In this document: one piece after another, positions 33,661 through 43,823 of the stretch
Numbering within the stretch: the stretch's first letter is position 1
Layout: the number at the start of each line of letters is the position of its first letter
Assembly: GCF_000308815.1 (NCBI RefSeq)
Contig: NZ_BAFX01000133.1
Coordinates: forward strand, 62,001-126,000
From: Nocardia concava NBRC 100430
Lineage (GTDB): Bacteria; Actinomycetota; Actinomycetes; Mycobacteriales; Mycobacteriaceae
Length of the DNA stretch: 64,000 bases
Direction of reading: 5' to 3'
Notes under the pieces: generated by a model
What the model was told of the DNA's origin: nothing
The model's input: only the letters and a program-made list of their open reading frames with translations
The model's database searches: none
Program-made: the position numbers and the translations under genes

Positions 33661-34710
33661 TCAGTCGACGAGTGCATCGAGGGCGCGGTCCACGTCCTCC
33701 TCGGTGTTGTAGAGGTGGCACGCCAGCCGCAGCCGCCCGGCCCGCACGGCACCGACAATGCGCGCGGCACGCACCCGCTCCAACGTCTGCTCCGACACCT
33801 CGATCGACACCACGGCCGAATTGCCCTCGGGCAGACCGAGTCCCTTGCGCAGCCGATCCGCCAACGCCACATCGTGACGGTGAATCGACTCGACGCCGAT
33901 CTGCTCGATGAGTTCGAGGCTGCGCCGCTGCCCGATCCACGCGGGCCACACCGGGCCGACATCGAAGCGGCGCGCGTTCTCGGCCAGGCGCAGCGGGCCG
34001 TCGTAGCAGGTCTCCCACGGGTTGTATCCGGCGTACCAGCCCGCGGCGGTCGGGGTCAGAGTGTCCAGAGCCGCAGGCGTTCCCGCGAGGAATACCGTGC
34101 CCTTGGGAGCGCACAGCCACTTGTAACCGGCGCCGATGATCCAGTCGGCCCCGGTGTCGTGCAGTGGCAGCCAGCCCACCGCCTGGCTCACATCGAACAG
34201 CACGCGCACACCGTGGGCCCGCGCCGCGGCGACCGTCGCGGCGATGTCCAGCACCGCGCCGTCGGCCGATTGCACCACCGCGGCGGCGACCACATCGTCG
34301 CCGGGCCGGATCGCCGCGGGGATCTCCGCCAGCGGGACCACCCGCACATTCAGATCGGGCCGCACCAGGAAAGGCCAGAGCACGGAATTGAATTCGTGCT
34401 CTGGCACCAGCACATTCGCCCCCGGCCGCAGGCTCTGCGCCACCAGCCCGACCATCTGCGACACCTGCGACCCGACCGCCACCTGGGAGGCAGCGAACCC
34501 GGTCAGCCGCCCGAACGCGGCCCGGCAGTCGTCGATCACCGAGTCCACACCCGGGATATCGAACTCACCGTGCATGCGCTGCTCTTCGGCCGCGACCACC
34601 GCGGCCAGGGTGGACCGAGGCAACAACCCGGTGCTGGCCGCGTTCAAATAGATGGTGGTGGGCGCGAACTCATCTCGCACCAGGGTCTCGAACGCGGATG
34701 GAGTAGTCAT
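33661..34710 (-). CDS. Class V aminotransferase (NifS/Csd-like PLP enzyme)
   Basis: A 349-residue fold-type I PLP enzyme. The Schiff-base Lys is in IIGAGYKWLCAPKG, PLP-Asp in VLFDVSQAVGW, and the N-terminal YLNAASTGLLPRSTL is typical of class V. The cysteine desulfurase active-site Cys loop is not evident, so an aminotransferase, lyase or kynureninase-like role is more likely than sulfur transfer. It is a single gene: the flavin monooxygenase upstream on the same strand ends in a strong hairpin. Confidence 0.85.
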   Translation of the reverse strand: MTTPSAFETLVRDEFAPTTIYLNAASTGLLPRSTLAAVVAAEEQRMHGEFDIPGVDSVIDDCRAAFGRLTGFAASQVAVGSQVSQMVGLVAQSLRPGANVLVPEHEFNSVLWPFLVRPDLNVRVVPLAEIPAAIRPGDDVVAAAVVQSADGAVLDIAATVAAARAHGVRVLFDVSQAVGWLPLHDTGADWIIGAGYKWLCAPKGTVFLAGTPAALDTLTPTAAGWYAGYNPWETCYDGPLRLAENARRFDVGPVWPAWIGQRRSLELIEQIGVESIHRHDVALADRLRKGLGLPEGNSAVVSIEVSEQTLERVRAARIVGAVRAGRLRLACHLYNTEEDVDRALDALVD

Positions 34711-34793
34711 CTCTCCATCCTGCGACCGTGCCCGGCGTGCCGAAAGATCCAGCCGACCGATCACTGGCATGATCGCCGCGCGCTCGAACGAGA

Positions 34794-34826
34794 CGACCCG
34801 GCCGTGCGCGGGGCACGGCCGGGTCG
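34794..34826 (-). terminator. Hairpin terminator after the flavin monooxygenase
   Basis: A perfect 14-bp stem (34794-34807 with 34813-34826) and a 5-nt loop lie 13 nt beyond the monooxygenase stop in its direction of transcription. There is no long T tract, as is usual in GC-rich actinobacteria. Confidence 0.8.
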
Positions 34827-34838
34827 GGTGGGAGTCGG

Positions 34839-36341
<1,503 letters not shown>

Positions 36342-36361
36342 TGAAGTACTCGCTTCTGGTC

Positions 36362-36387
36362 GCGCCCGGACACCGGCGTCCGGGCGC
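36362..36387 (-). other. Hairpin in the monooxygenase 5' region
   Basis: GCGCCCGGA at 36362-36370 pairs exactly with 36379-36387 around an 8-nt loop. It lies between the shared motif (36401-36416) and the monooxygenase start, so it would be in that gene's 5' untranslated RNA, or could terminate read-through from the diiron oxygenase gene. Confidence 0.55.
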
Positions 36388-36400
36388 ACCGAGTATTACA

Positions 36401-36416
36401 TGTTATTTCTAGTTAC
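36401..36416 (-). promoter_or_regulatory. Shared TGTTA-N4-TAGTTAC motif, monooxygenase copy
   Basis: Read on the plus strand the 16 bases are TGTTA, four variable bases, TAGTTAC. The same pattern is at 37493-37508 upstream of the AurF-like gene. It contains two GTTAc/t half-sites 10 bp apart, one helical turn. Probably an operator or activator site shared by the two genes. Confidence 0.5.
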
Positions 36417-36451
36417 GTCTACCGACGGGCCGCAGGAGAGGACCAAGGTCC

Positions 36452-37459
36452 TCAGGCCGCGCGGACCTGACCCGGCCGATCCGGCTCCGAGCGGTAGCGG
36501 GTGGTCGGGCCGTCGATGCCGAGCACCTTCCAGACCCGCTTGGACACCGGATTCATGAGCCCGATCCGCTTGGCCAGCGCGCGGACGTCACCGAAGAAGC
36601 CCGCGAAGGCCTCCTTGGACTCCTCGGACCCGAAGAACACCTCCTTGCGGACGGAGCGCGGGATGTCGAACTCCCGGAAGAAGGCGCGCGGCGGGATCAC
36701 GATGGCGCGCCCGCCGATCCACATGACGATCGGGAAGGCCAGCGACAGCACGAACTTGCTGAGCGGATCCGACTGCGGCACATGGTGCTCCAGGAACTCG
36801 TGCGCGAAGGAGATGTGCCGCGCCTCCTCGGCGATGTGAATCGCCATGACGCCGCGCATGATCGGGTGCACCTCCTCGCCGGCGCGCAGGATCGCCTTCT
36901 GCACATGGTCGATCGGCTCCTCGCCCGAGAGCACGGCGATGAAGAACAGATTCGGGAACAGCGAGGCCAGCGCCGGGACGACATAGGTGAGCTGCTTGAG
37001 GATCGGCCCCATGCCGGGTACGTCGATCCCGATGCGGTTCACCATCTCCTGGAACATGAGGGTGTGATTGCACTCCTCGATGACCTCGTGGGTGCAGTAG
37101 CGGAACTCCGGCGAGCCGTTGCGCAGCTTGAAGGTGTGCTGCACCATGCCGCCGATGAGCAGGGTCTCGAACTGCAGGCCCACCTTGGCGATATTGGCCT
37201 GCCGCCACAGCCCGATGGCGATCTTGCGGGCCTCGGACTGCGCCTGATACCAGGGATGGCGGGCGAACATGTCGCCGGAGACGGGCAGGATCCAGCGCTT
37301 GTCGTCCGGGGTGACCGCGAAATCGGGGTTGTCCCAATCGATATCGGTGAAAGGATCGAAGTGCTTGTCGACCGAACCCTGCGACAGCAGCAGGAGCTTG
37401 TCGGCGTACTGCCGCGCGATTTCGACCGTCGGGTCGGCCTTGACGGGTGCTGACGTCAT
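36452..37459 (-). CDS. AurF-like diiron oxygenase
   Basis: A 335-residue member of the AurF / p-aminobenzoate N-oxygenase-like diiron family. Iron-ligand pairs are visible in HEVIEECNHTLMFQEM and in HIAEEARHISFAHEFLE. The middle is helical. Such enzymes oxidise amines, alkyl chains or aromatic rings using a carboxylate-bridged diiron centre. It precedes the flavin monooxygenase on the same strand; two oxygenases under one motif suggest consecutive oxidation steps on one substrate. Substrate unknown. Confidence 0.86.
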   Translation of the reverse strand: MTSAPVKADPTVEIARQYADKLLLLSQGSVDKHFDPFTDIDWDNPDFAVTPDDKRWILPVSGDMFARHPWYQAQSEARKIAIGLWRQANIAKVGLQFETLLIGGMVQHTFKLRNGSPEFRYCTHEVIEECNHTLMFQEMVNRIGIDVPGMGPILKQLTYVVPALASLFPNLFFIAVLSGEEPIDHVQKAILRAGEEVHPIMRGVMAIHIAEEARHISFAHEFLEHHVPQSDPLSKFVLSLAFPIVMWIGGRAIVIPPRAFFREFDIPRSVRKEVFFGSEESKEAFAGFFGDVRALAKRIGLMNPVSKRVWKVLGIDGPTTRYRSEPDRPGQVRAA

Positions 37460-37487
37460 TGTCAGAGCCTCTCGAAGAGTGACCTAA

Positions 37488-37508
37488 GTAACTGTTACCC
37501 ATAGTTAC
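37488..37508 (-). promoter_or_regulatory. Palindrome and shared motif upstream of AurF-like gene
   Basis: GTAAC-T-GTTAC at 37488-37498 is a perfect 5-bp inverted repeat. It overlaps the TGTTA-N4-TAGTTAC motif at 37493-37508 that recurs before the flavin monooxygenase. It lies 29-49 nt upstream of the start codon, a usual operator position. A TetR-type regulator is the simplest guess. Confidence 0.5.
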
Positions 37509-37537
37509 ACCGACGCTGGCAGGTCGTCAATAAAAGA

Positions 37538-38890
37538 TCAGGACCAGAATCGCGGCCGCAGACCCCAGGATTCGAATTCGTCGGTGACGTAGTCGCGCAG
37601 AGCGGCCCGGGTCGGGAAACGGTCGGGATCCGCGCCGGTGATGGCGAGGGTGACGGTCTCGCCGTCGCTGGACCAGGACAGATTCAGGCCGATCTCGACG
37701 CGGCGGAAGAGTTCGGTCTCGCCCGTGCAGACCACCGGGCGCATGAGCACCGAGCGGGCGCGCACGCCCGCGATGGTCGCCACGCCCTGCCCGGTCTCGC
37801 CGAGGTTGGTGCACAGGCATTCGGGGGCCTTGGCGGTGCGGGAGAAATAGCCGAGCACGAACTTCGGCAGCATCTGCTGGATCGGTTGCAGGTGTTGCAG
37901 GGCGGGAGTGGTGGCCGGATCGGCATAGGCGAGGGCGGCCTGTTTGATGGCGGTGCGGATGTGGCGCAGGTCGGTGCGTTCGCCCTTGCGGTAGGGGACC
38001 GCGATGGGCAGGCCGGTGGTGGCATTGCCGCGCGGGTCGTCGTGGCCGCGCATGGAGTGCGGGATGTCGACGCGGGCGGAGGCGCCGTCGGCGACGCGGC
38101 CGCTGCGGCCGAGAATGCCGACCGCCACGCCGACCAGCAGGCCATTGGCGGTGCCGTCGTGGGCCGCCGCGACGGAATTCCATTCGGCCGCATCGACTTC
38201 CACGACGATGTCGGCGGCGGAATAGGTGTCCGGCAGCAGTCGCCGGGGCTCCTCCGGGCGCGGATTGCGTTCGGGCTCGGTGACACCGCGGGACTCGAAG
38301 GCGGCACGCAGGCTCGAGGCGGCGGCCCGCAGCTGGCCGAGCCCGTCGGCGAGGTGGGTGCACAGCAGGCCGGTCGTGGGGAGCGAGCCCACGAGCCGCC
38401 CCGAACTGGTCGCGGTATCGGGTGCCAGGCCGGAGTCCAGCCGCCGCAGTGCGTCGCCGACCGCGTAGAGCACCGCGCCGCCGTCCGAGCTCACGTGCGA
38501 GGTGACCAGGGACAGTAGCGTGCCGCCCGCGGTGGTCGGCGCGGCCGAGAGCCGCCAGACCCGCCCGGCGATCGGATCGAATTCGACCCGGCTCTGCGCG
38601 AAAAACCAGTCCAGGACGCCGATCTCGGGCACCGTCTCGTACTGATAGGCGAGCGGTTCCGAATGCTCGGCCGCGACCCACCAAGGGCGGGCGAAGGGCA
38701 CGGCGGTCGTCATCACCCGCCGGGCCAGGAACCCGCGCGCCAGATGCGCGTGAAAGCGTTGCAGCACAGCGGGATCCAGTGGATCGTCGAACCGCCAGGC
38801 CAGCTGGTTGACCAGGGCGTTGCCGTACAGGTCGTGCAGTTTCAGGAACAGATCGTCGTCGGCGGTGAGCCGGTTCAGGACCGCGGTCAT
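37538..38890 (-). CDS. PapA/condensation-type acyltransferase (1)
   Basis: A 450-residue acyltransferase of the condensation-domain superfamily. The catalytic motif H-x3-D-G-G is present as SHVSSDGGA. The remaining pattern (LDWFFAQSRVEFDP near residue 95; DIPHSMRGHDDPRGNATTG around 270) resembles polyketide-associated PapA and wax-ester-type enzymes of mycolic-acid bacteria, which esterify sugars or alcohols with fatty acyl groups. Last gene of a five-gene operon with an ABC exporter, glycosyltransferase and second acyltransferase. Confidence 0.75.
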   Translation of the reverse strand: MTAVLNRLTADDDLFLKLHDLYGNALVNQLAWRFDDPLDPAVLQRFHAHLARGFLARRVMTTAVPFARPWWVAAEHSEPLAYQYETVPEIGVLDWFFAQSRVEFDPIAGRVWRLSAAPTTAGGTLLSLVTSHVSSDGGAVLYAVGDALRRLDSGLAPDTATSSGRLVGSLPTTGLLCTHLADGLGQLRAAASSLRAAFESRGVTEPERNPRPEEPRRLLPDTYSAADIVVEVDAAEWNSVAAAHDGTANGLLVGVAVGILGRSGRVADGASARVDIPHSMRGHDDPRGNATTGLPIAVPYRKGERTDLRHIRTAIKQAALAYADPATTPALQHLQPIQQMLPKFVLGYFSRTAKAPECLCTNLGETGQGVATIAGVRARSVLMRPVVCTGETELFRRVEIGLNLSWSSDGETVTLAITGADPDRFPTRAALRDYVTDEFESWGLRPRFWS

Positions 38891-38902
38891 GGCTTCTCCG
38901 GA

Positions 38903-39736
38903 TCAGCGGGCACGCAGGGTGCGAACGGTCAAGGGCGCGAACACGATCGCGACGACCAGCGCCGCACCCACCGACCAGGCGAAGTCGGAACCCACCGACC
39001 CGGAGTCGGCGAGGGTGCGCACGGCCGCCACCAGATGCGAGACGGGGTTGTAGTCGGAGACGTGACGCAGCCAGGCGGGCATGGCGTCCACCGGGACCAG
39101 GGCATTGGAGGCGAAGCTGACGAAGGTCAGCACCAGCATCGACATGCCCTGTACCGCGGCCGGTTTGGCCACGGTGACGCCGATGAAGGCGAACAGCCAG
39201 CTCATCGCGGTGGTGGCGAAGACCACCAGGGCCGCGCCCGCGATCAGGCCGAGGGGATGGTCGGGCCGGTAGCCCATGCCGAAGCCGACCAGCAGCACCA
39301 TGAGCGCGGCGATCACATAGCGGGTCGCACCCGCCAGCAGTCCACCGGCCACCGGCGCGTAGCGGGCGATGGGCATGGAGACGAAGCGGTCGAAGACGCC
39401 GGAGCGGATGTCCTCGGAGAGTTGGACTCCCATGGCGACCGAGGAGGTGAGCACGATCTGCACCAGCACGCCCGGGATGAGGGTGGGCAGGTAGGCGTCG
39501 AGGCTGCCCGCGATGGCCTTGCCGAAGACATTCCCGAACAGCAGCGGGCCGACGATCGGCAGCAGGACTGCGTCGTAGAGCAGTTGCGGGCTGTGCCGGA
39601 AGGTCAGCATGCCGCGTTGCGCCATGAACAGCGACTGCGCCAGCGAGGCGCGCAGGCCGACGTGGGTGAGGCGCGGCTGCCGCACGACGCGGGCGGTCGG
39701 GTGCACGAGCACCTGGGTATCGGAGACGACGGTCAT
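38903..39736 (-). CDS. ABC-2 type transporter permease (DrrB-like)
   Basis: A 277-residue membrane permease with six hydrophobic segments, of the ABC-2 family. The loop QLSEDIRSGVFDRFVSMPIARYAPV is typical of the daunorubicin-resistance DrrB type. It overlaps the ATPase stop by 4 nt (ATGA), so the pair is translated together. It probably exports a lipid made by the operon, as DrrB-like permeases do for phthiocerol-type and glycopeptidolipid-type lipids in mycobacteria. Confidence 0.87.
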   Translation of the reverse strand: MTVVSDTQVLVHPTARVVRQPRLTHVGLRASLAQSLFMAQRGMLTFRHSPQLLYDAVLLPIVGPLLFGNVFGKAIAGSLDAYLPTLIPGVLVQIVLTSSVAMGVQLSEDIRSGVFDRFVSMPIARYAPVAGGLLAGATRYVIAALMVLLVGFGMGYRPDHPLGLIAGAALVVFATTAMSWLFAFIGVTVAKPAAVQGMSMLVLTFVSFASNALVPVDAMPAWLRHVSDYNPVSHLVAAVRTLADSGSVGSDFAWSVGAALVVAIVFAPLTVRTLRAR

Positions 39737-40707
39737 GCGCTCGCCCTTTCGGCCGGAAGCGGGGTGCGGGCCGGGCGCCGGGTCAGCGCCAGGAACACCG
39801 AATTGAGGTCGGGGCGTTCGACGCCGAAGCCGCGCAGGCGGATTCCGCTGTCGCGGCAGGCGGTGATCACATCGGCGGCGGTGCCGATATCGTCGAGCGG
39901 GACGGTCAGGGTGGCCGGATTGTCGCCATGCAATGGCGTTGTGCCGGTGAGCCTTTCGACCGCGGCATCGGCCAGCGCGCGCTGCGCGGGATCGACCAGA
40001 TCGATGCGCAGCATCTCCTCACCGATCGAGGACTTCAGCTCCCCCGCCGTCCCCTCGGCCACCACGGTCCCGTGGTCGATGACGGCGATCCGGTCGGCCA
40101 GCGCGTCGGCCTCCTCGAGGTACTGCGTGGTGAGCAGGATCGTCGCGCCGCGCCCGACCAGGCCCCGCACCACACCCCACATGCGTTCGCGGGTATGCGG
40201 ATCCAGCCCGGTCGTCGGCTCGTCCAGAAAGATCAAGGGCGGCACCGTGATCAGCGTCGCCGCCAGATCCAGCCGCCGTCGCATGCCGCCGGAGAACGAG
40301 CTCACCCGCCGCTGCGCGGCACCGGTCAGCTCGAACTCCTCCAGCAGTTCCGCCGCCCGATCCTGCGCGCCGCGCCGGCTCAATCCGAGCAGCCGCCCGA
40401 ACAACCGCAGGTTCTCCCACGCGGTCAGGTTCTCGTCCACGGCCGCGTACTGCCCGGTGAGCCCGATCATCGACCGCACCGCCGTCGCCTGCCCGACCAC
40501 GTCGTAGTCGAAAACCGTTGCCGCACCGCGTGAAGGCTTCAGCAGTGTCGCCAGCATGCGCACCGTCGTTGTCTTCCCCGCCCCGTTCGGACCGAGCAGC
40601 GCGAATACCGTCCCGGCCTCGACGCTCAGATCCACGGCCTCCACCGCGCTCATGGACCCGAAACTCTTGCCCAGCCCCCGGGTTTCGATTGCGATCTCCG
40701 TACTCAT
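39733..40707 (-). CDS. ABC transporter ATP-binding protein (DrrA-like)
   Basis: A 324-residue ATPase. Walker A is GPNGAGKT at residues 39-46, signature SSFSGGM, Walker B LIFLDEPTTGLDP, then an H-loop region. The long C-terminal extension after residue 215 is typical of the DrrA class. It overlaps the glycosyltransferase stop by 4 nt (ATGA) and the permease start likewise, so all are coupled. Confidence 0.93.
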   Translation of the reverse strand: MSTEIAIETRGLGKSFGSMSAVEAVDLSVEAGTVFALLGPNGAGKTTTVRMLATLLKPSRGAATVFDYDVVGQATAVRSMIGLTGQYAAVDENLTAWENLRLFGRLLGLSRRGAQDRAAELLEEFELTGAAQRRVSSFSGGMRRRLDLAATLITVPPLIFLDEPTTGLDPHTRERMWGVVRGLVGRGATILLTTQYLEEADALADRIAVIDHGTVVAEGTAGELKSSIGEEMLRIDLVDPAQRALADAAVERLTGTTPLHGDNPATLTVPLDDIGTAADVITACRDSGIRLRGFGVERPDLNSVFLALTRRPARTPLPAERASA

Positions 40708-41975
40708 CGCACACCTCCGATCGTCGTCGGAATCTCGCGAACGGCCCTGTCCGGAGTAATGGATTCAATGACATCGGCGGCCCGCCGGACCCCGTCGTCC
40801 CGGAAGCCCGCCCCGAAGGCGGCCGCCCACGCGATCACGTCCGGTTCGGTCGCCCGAATCAGCAAACGCTCCAGCCGATTCGCAGTCAGTCCGGCGAACG
40901 ACGCGGTCGCTCCCAGACCGAGCGCCTCTAGCTGCCGACCCCAGTAGGGCTGATCGGCCTGCACAGAGCAGATCACCGACGGCACACCGGCCCGCAAGGC
41001 CGCGGCGGTGGTACCCGCCCCGCCGTGATGCACGGCCACGACGCACGACGGCAGCACGGCGCCGTGGTCCACCTGATCGACCACCGCCAGACCGTCGCCG
41101 ATCCGATGACGAAACATGGGTCCCACCAGCAGTATTCGCCGCCCCACTCGCCGACCGGCCTCCCGCACCATCGATTCCGTCGCCACCGGATCGGTGACCG
41201 GCATCGATCCGAAACCGACGTAGACCGGAGCCGGTCCCGCGCGCAGCCATTCGGACAGCTCATCGCCCAGGTCCGGGCTGTCGGTGGGTACCGGGAACCC
41301 GGTGAAGGGCAGGCCCGGCAGCTCGTCCGCGAGGCCGGGGAACAATGCGGGGTCGTATGCCTGGATCGCGGTGTATGCCCGGAGTCCTCGGTCCGCGATC
41401 CGGCCCGGCGTCACGGAGGTCGCCCCGGCTCGGCGGAACGCCGCGATCTCGGGAGCCAGCGCCCGGGCGCGCGCCATGGTCAGCGCGCGCCAGCCGAGCC
41501 GGTTGAGTTCCGCGGGCAGATGCCGCGCCCAGTCCGTCGGCAGCACCGGGACACTGCGGCTGGGCCGGATGGGGAAGAAATGCACGGCGGCCAGCGGGAT
41601 GGCGTGGTGGCGGGCGACTTCGACGCCGACCTCCTCGCACGCCATCCCGGTGACGAGGACTTCGCTGTCCCCGGCGAGGGCGCGCAGATCGCGAGCCGCC
41701 TCCGCGAATCCGCGCCGCTGCAGATCCAGCACCGCCCGGACCCGCTGGGCCGGATTGGGGTGACGGAACCGCCGGTTGTCACGCTGGGCCCGCAGCAGCT
41801 CGCCGCTGTCGAGGCCGAGCGGTACGGCCGAAACCCCGTGCCGTTCAGCGAATTCGACCAGATTCGGCGAGACCGCCACCGTGACCTCATGCCCGCGCGC
41901 CGCGAGTTCCCGGCCGATCAGCACGCTCGGCTGCGCGTCACCGCGGCTGCCCGCGAAGGCGAGCAGGACCTTCAT
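40704..41975 (-). CDS. GT1-family glycosyltransferase (glycolipid type)
   Basis: A 423-residue GT-B glycosyltransferase. N-terminal MKVLLAFAGSRGDAQPSVLIGREL is the acceptor-domain opening; the nucleotide-sugar site is VAVHHGGAGTTAAALRAGVP followed by QADQPYWGRQLEALG. The closest relatives in my memory are the rhamnosyl/glycosyltransferases of glycopeptidolipid and macrolide pathways. It probably adds a deoxysugar or hexose to a lipid that the neighbouring PapA-like enzymes acylate and the ABC pair exports. Confidence 0.88.
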   Translation of the reverse strand: MKVLLAFAGSRGDAQPSVLIGRELAARGHEVTVAVSPNLVEFAERHGVSAVPLGLDSGELLRAQRDNRRFRHPNPAQRVRAVLDLQRRGFAEAARDLRALAGDSEVLVTGMACEEVGVEVARHHAIPLAAVHFFPIRPSRSVPVLPTDWARHLPAELNRLGWRALTMARARALAPEIAAFRRAGATSVTPGRIADRGLRAYTAIQAYDPALFPGLADELPGLPFTGFPVPTDSPDLGDELSEWLRAGPAPVYVGFGSMPVTDPVATESMVREAGRRVGRRILLVGPMFRHRIGDGLAVVDQVDHGAVLPSCVVAVHHGGAGTTAAALRAGVPSVICSVQADQPYWGRQLEALGLGATASFAGLTANRLERLLIRATEPDVIAWAAAFGAGFRDDGVRRAADVIESITPDRAVREIPTTIGGVR

Positions 41976-42130
41976 CGCACGCCTCCGCTCCGGAAGGCGA
42001 TGCAGCGCCGGGGCGTCGAGTACGCGGTCGTGGCCGACAAGCGGTGAGTGCCGCCCGAGTGGTCGCGGCCGAGCAGGTCGGCCAGCCGGTTATCGCGTGG
42101 AGCGCCCGGGACTTTCGACAGCGCGCGCAT
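41972..42130 (-). CDS. Possible small coupled ORF between acyltransferase and GT
   Basis: A 52-codon frame beginning MRALSKVPGAPRDNRLADLL. Its ATG comes 3 nt after the upstream acyltransferase stop, and its TGA overlaps the glycosyltransferase ATG (ATGA). It thus tiles the gap exactly and could pass ribosomes from one gene to the next. The sequence is Arg/Gly-rich with no recognisable domain and no good Shine-Dalgarno sequence, so it may be translated only for coupling, or be chance. Confidence 0.35.
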   Translation of the reverse strand: MRALSKVPGAPRDNRLADLLGRDHSGGTHRLSATTAYSTPRRCIAFRSGGVR

Positions 42131-42133
42131 GGC

Positions 42134-43696
42134 TCACACCCGAGCCGGGGTGGGTTCGGCCGCAGCGGTCACGGGCGGGTGGCCCGCGGCCTCGCCCGGG
42201 ACGCCGAACGGTGCGAGCGCGGCGGCGCTACGGCCGCTGTCACTCTCCGCGGACCCTGCTCGATCGCCGCCGGACTCGGAAGTACTCGGCGTTGCCGGTA
42301 CGGGTGCCGGTTCGGTTCGTGCGCCGTGGGCGAATTCGGCCATGGCCTTGGTGAATTCGGCGAGGAAGCGGTCCATTTCCACCGCGGGGAAGGAGGCGGG
42401 GAAGCGGGTGGAGAGGCGGAGGCCGTCGGCGGCTCGGACTATCCAGAAGAAGACTTCGTCGCCGGAGTAGGACTCGGCTCGGAGGGTGTGGCCGCGCAGG
42501 GATTCGACGAGTTGGTAATCGGGGAGAGCTCGGATGTCCAGGAAGGAGATGCCGAATCGGGGGCGGTCGGTGCAGTCGAGGAGTTCGAGGACGCGGGTCC
42601 AGGTGGCGTCGTTGGCGACCTTGCTGCGGCGCAGCGTGGTTCGGGTGGTTTCGAGGGCACTGTCCGGGTCGAGGTCGGGGGCGAGGGTGATGTCGATGGG
42701 GACGACGTTCACGAACCAGCCCATGGATTCCAGCCAGCGCAGGTCGGGGCGGGTGGCGATGGGCATGATGGCGCGCAGCGAGATGTAGCCGAAGGTGCGG
42801 CGGTAGGCGATGGCGAGGGCGGTGAAGACGGCGACCGAGAGGCGGTGCCCCCGGTTGGTGACGGCCTGCTCGACGCGCTCGAGATCGCTGAGCGACATGA
42901 GCTTTCGCGAGACGCTGGCCTGGGCGCGCTCCGATGTCTCGTTGCTCGCCGGGGTGATCGCCGGTTCGAAGCGCGGCAGCATGCCGCCGGAGCCGTCGAG
43001 GAAGCGCCGCCAGTAGCGGACGGGTTCGCATTCGGTGGTGAGCGAAGCCGCGGCGCCGCGCTCCCATTCCGCGAAGTCGGCCGAGCTGCCGAAGGTCGGG
43101 GATTCGCGCACCGGCTCGCCCTGGGCCACCGCCCGGTACAGCGCGCGCAGCTCCAGAATGACGATGGCCTGCGAGTAGGCATCCATGACCGAGTGGTCGG
43201 CGGCCACCAGCACGGTGAAGTCGCCGGTCTCGGCGTGCTCCACGGTGGCCAGCAGGCAGTGCGGCCAGCGCAGCGGGGAGAGCCGCGATTCCAGTGTGCC
43301 GGTGAGGTATTCGTTGATCTGCTCGGATCCGGTGACGCCGGGCACCGGCTCGTCGGCGACGGTGACATCGGCGGCCGCGCAGACCAGCCGCTGCGGTTCG
43401 GGAACGGTATGCGAGGCGAGGGTGGTGCGCAGGCCCTCGTGTCGCGCGTGCCACAGCCGCACCGTCTCGCGCCAGTGCGCGGCGTCGAGGGGCGCGTCCA
43501 TTTCGAAGATGGTGCCGATCCAGCGGCCCCGGCCCGGCCGCGGGTCGGCGGCATCGGCGTTCCGGCAATGTCGCACGTGCACGCTGGTGAAGGGTCGCTC
43601 GTCGGTGGCCCAGTCGGATCCGGCGGCCAGTTCGGCCCGCCACAGGGTGAGTGCGCCTGGGCGCACGGCGAATTCGGACAGATGGGTGTAATCCAT
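42134..43696 (-). CDS. PapA-like acyltransferase (2), condensation-domain fold
   Basis: A 520-residue acyltransferase with the H-x3-D catalytic motif in LVAADHSVMDAY. The PapA-type features RWIGTIFEMDAPLDAAHWRE, SMGWFVNVVPIDI (bridge region) and YSGDEVFFWIVRAADGLRLS are present. Its last about 60 residues are a low-complexity Ser/Ala/Pro tail. The ATG at 43696 has GAGGGA about 8 nt upstream; an ATG five codons earlier is an alternative. First gene of the minus-strand operon, so the two acyltransferases bracket the sugar-transfer and export steps. Confidence 0.8.
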   Translation of the reverse strand: MDYTHLSEFAVRPGALTLWRAELAAGSDWATDERPFTSVHVRHCRNADAADPRPGRGRWIGTIFEMDAPLDAAHWRETVRLWHARHEGLRTTLASHTVPEPQRLVCAAADVTVADEPVPGVTGSEQINEYLTGTLESRLSPLRWPHCLLATVEHAETGDFTVLVAADHSVMDAYSQAIVILELRALYRAVAQGEPVRESPTFGSSADFAEWERGAAASLTTECEPVRYWRRFLDGSGGMLPRFEPAITPASNETSERAQASVSRKLMSLSDLERVEQAVTNRGHRLSVAVFTALAIAYRRTFGYISLRAIMPIATRPDLRWLESMGWFVNVVPIDITLAPDLDPDSALETTRTTLRRSKVANDATWTRVLELLDCTDRPRFGISFLDIRALPDYQLVESLRGHTLRAESYSGDEVFFWIVRAADGLRLSTRFPASFPAVEMDRFLAEFTKAMAEFAHGARTEPAPVPATPSTSESGGDRAGSAESDSGRSAAALAPFGVPGEAAGHPPVTAAAEPTPARV

Positions 43697-43760
43697 GACC
43701 GTCTCCCTCATCTAATTCCGCCGCGACGGCCACCGTTAGAAATCCGTAAATAAATCACGG

Positions 43761-43779
43761 GGAGCGAAACCCTCGCTCC
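43761..43779 (-). terminator. Hairpin after the repeat-rich secreted protein gene
   Basis: A 7-bp perfect stem, GGAGCGA/TCGCTCC, around a 5-nt loop lies between the repeat-protein gene and the start of the acyltransferase operon on the same strand. In transcript sense it is followed by an A/T-rich stretch (about 43744-43757), fitting a weak terminator. Confidence 0.5.
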
Positions 43780-43823
43780 GAAAACGGTTTATAAGCCGTC
43801 TGGCGAATGGAAAGCTAATGCCC

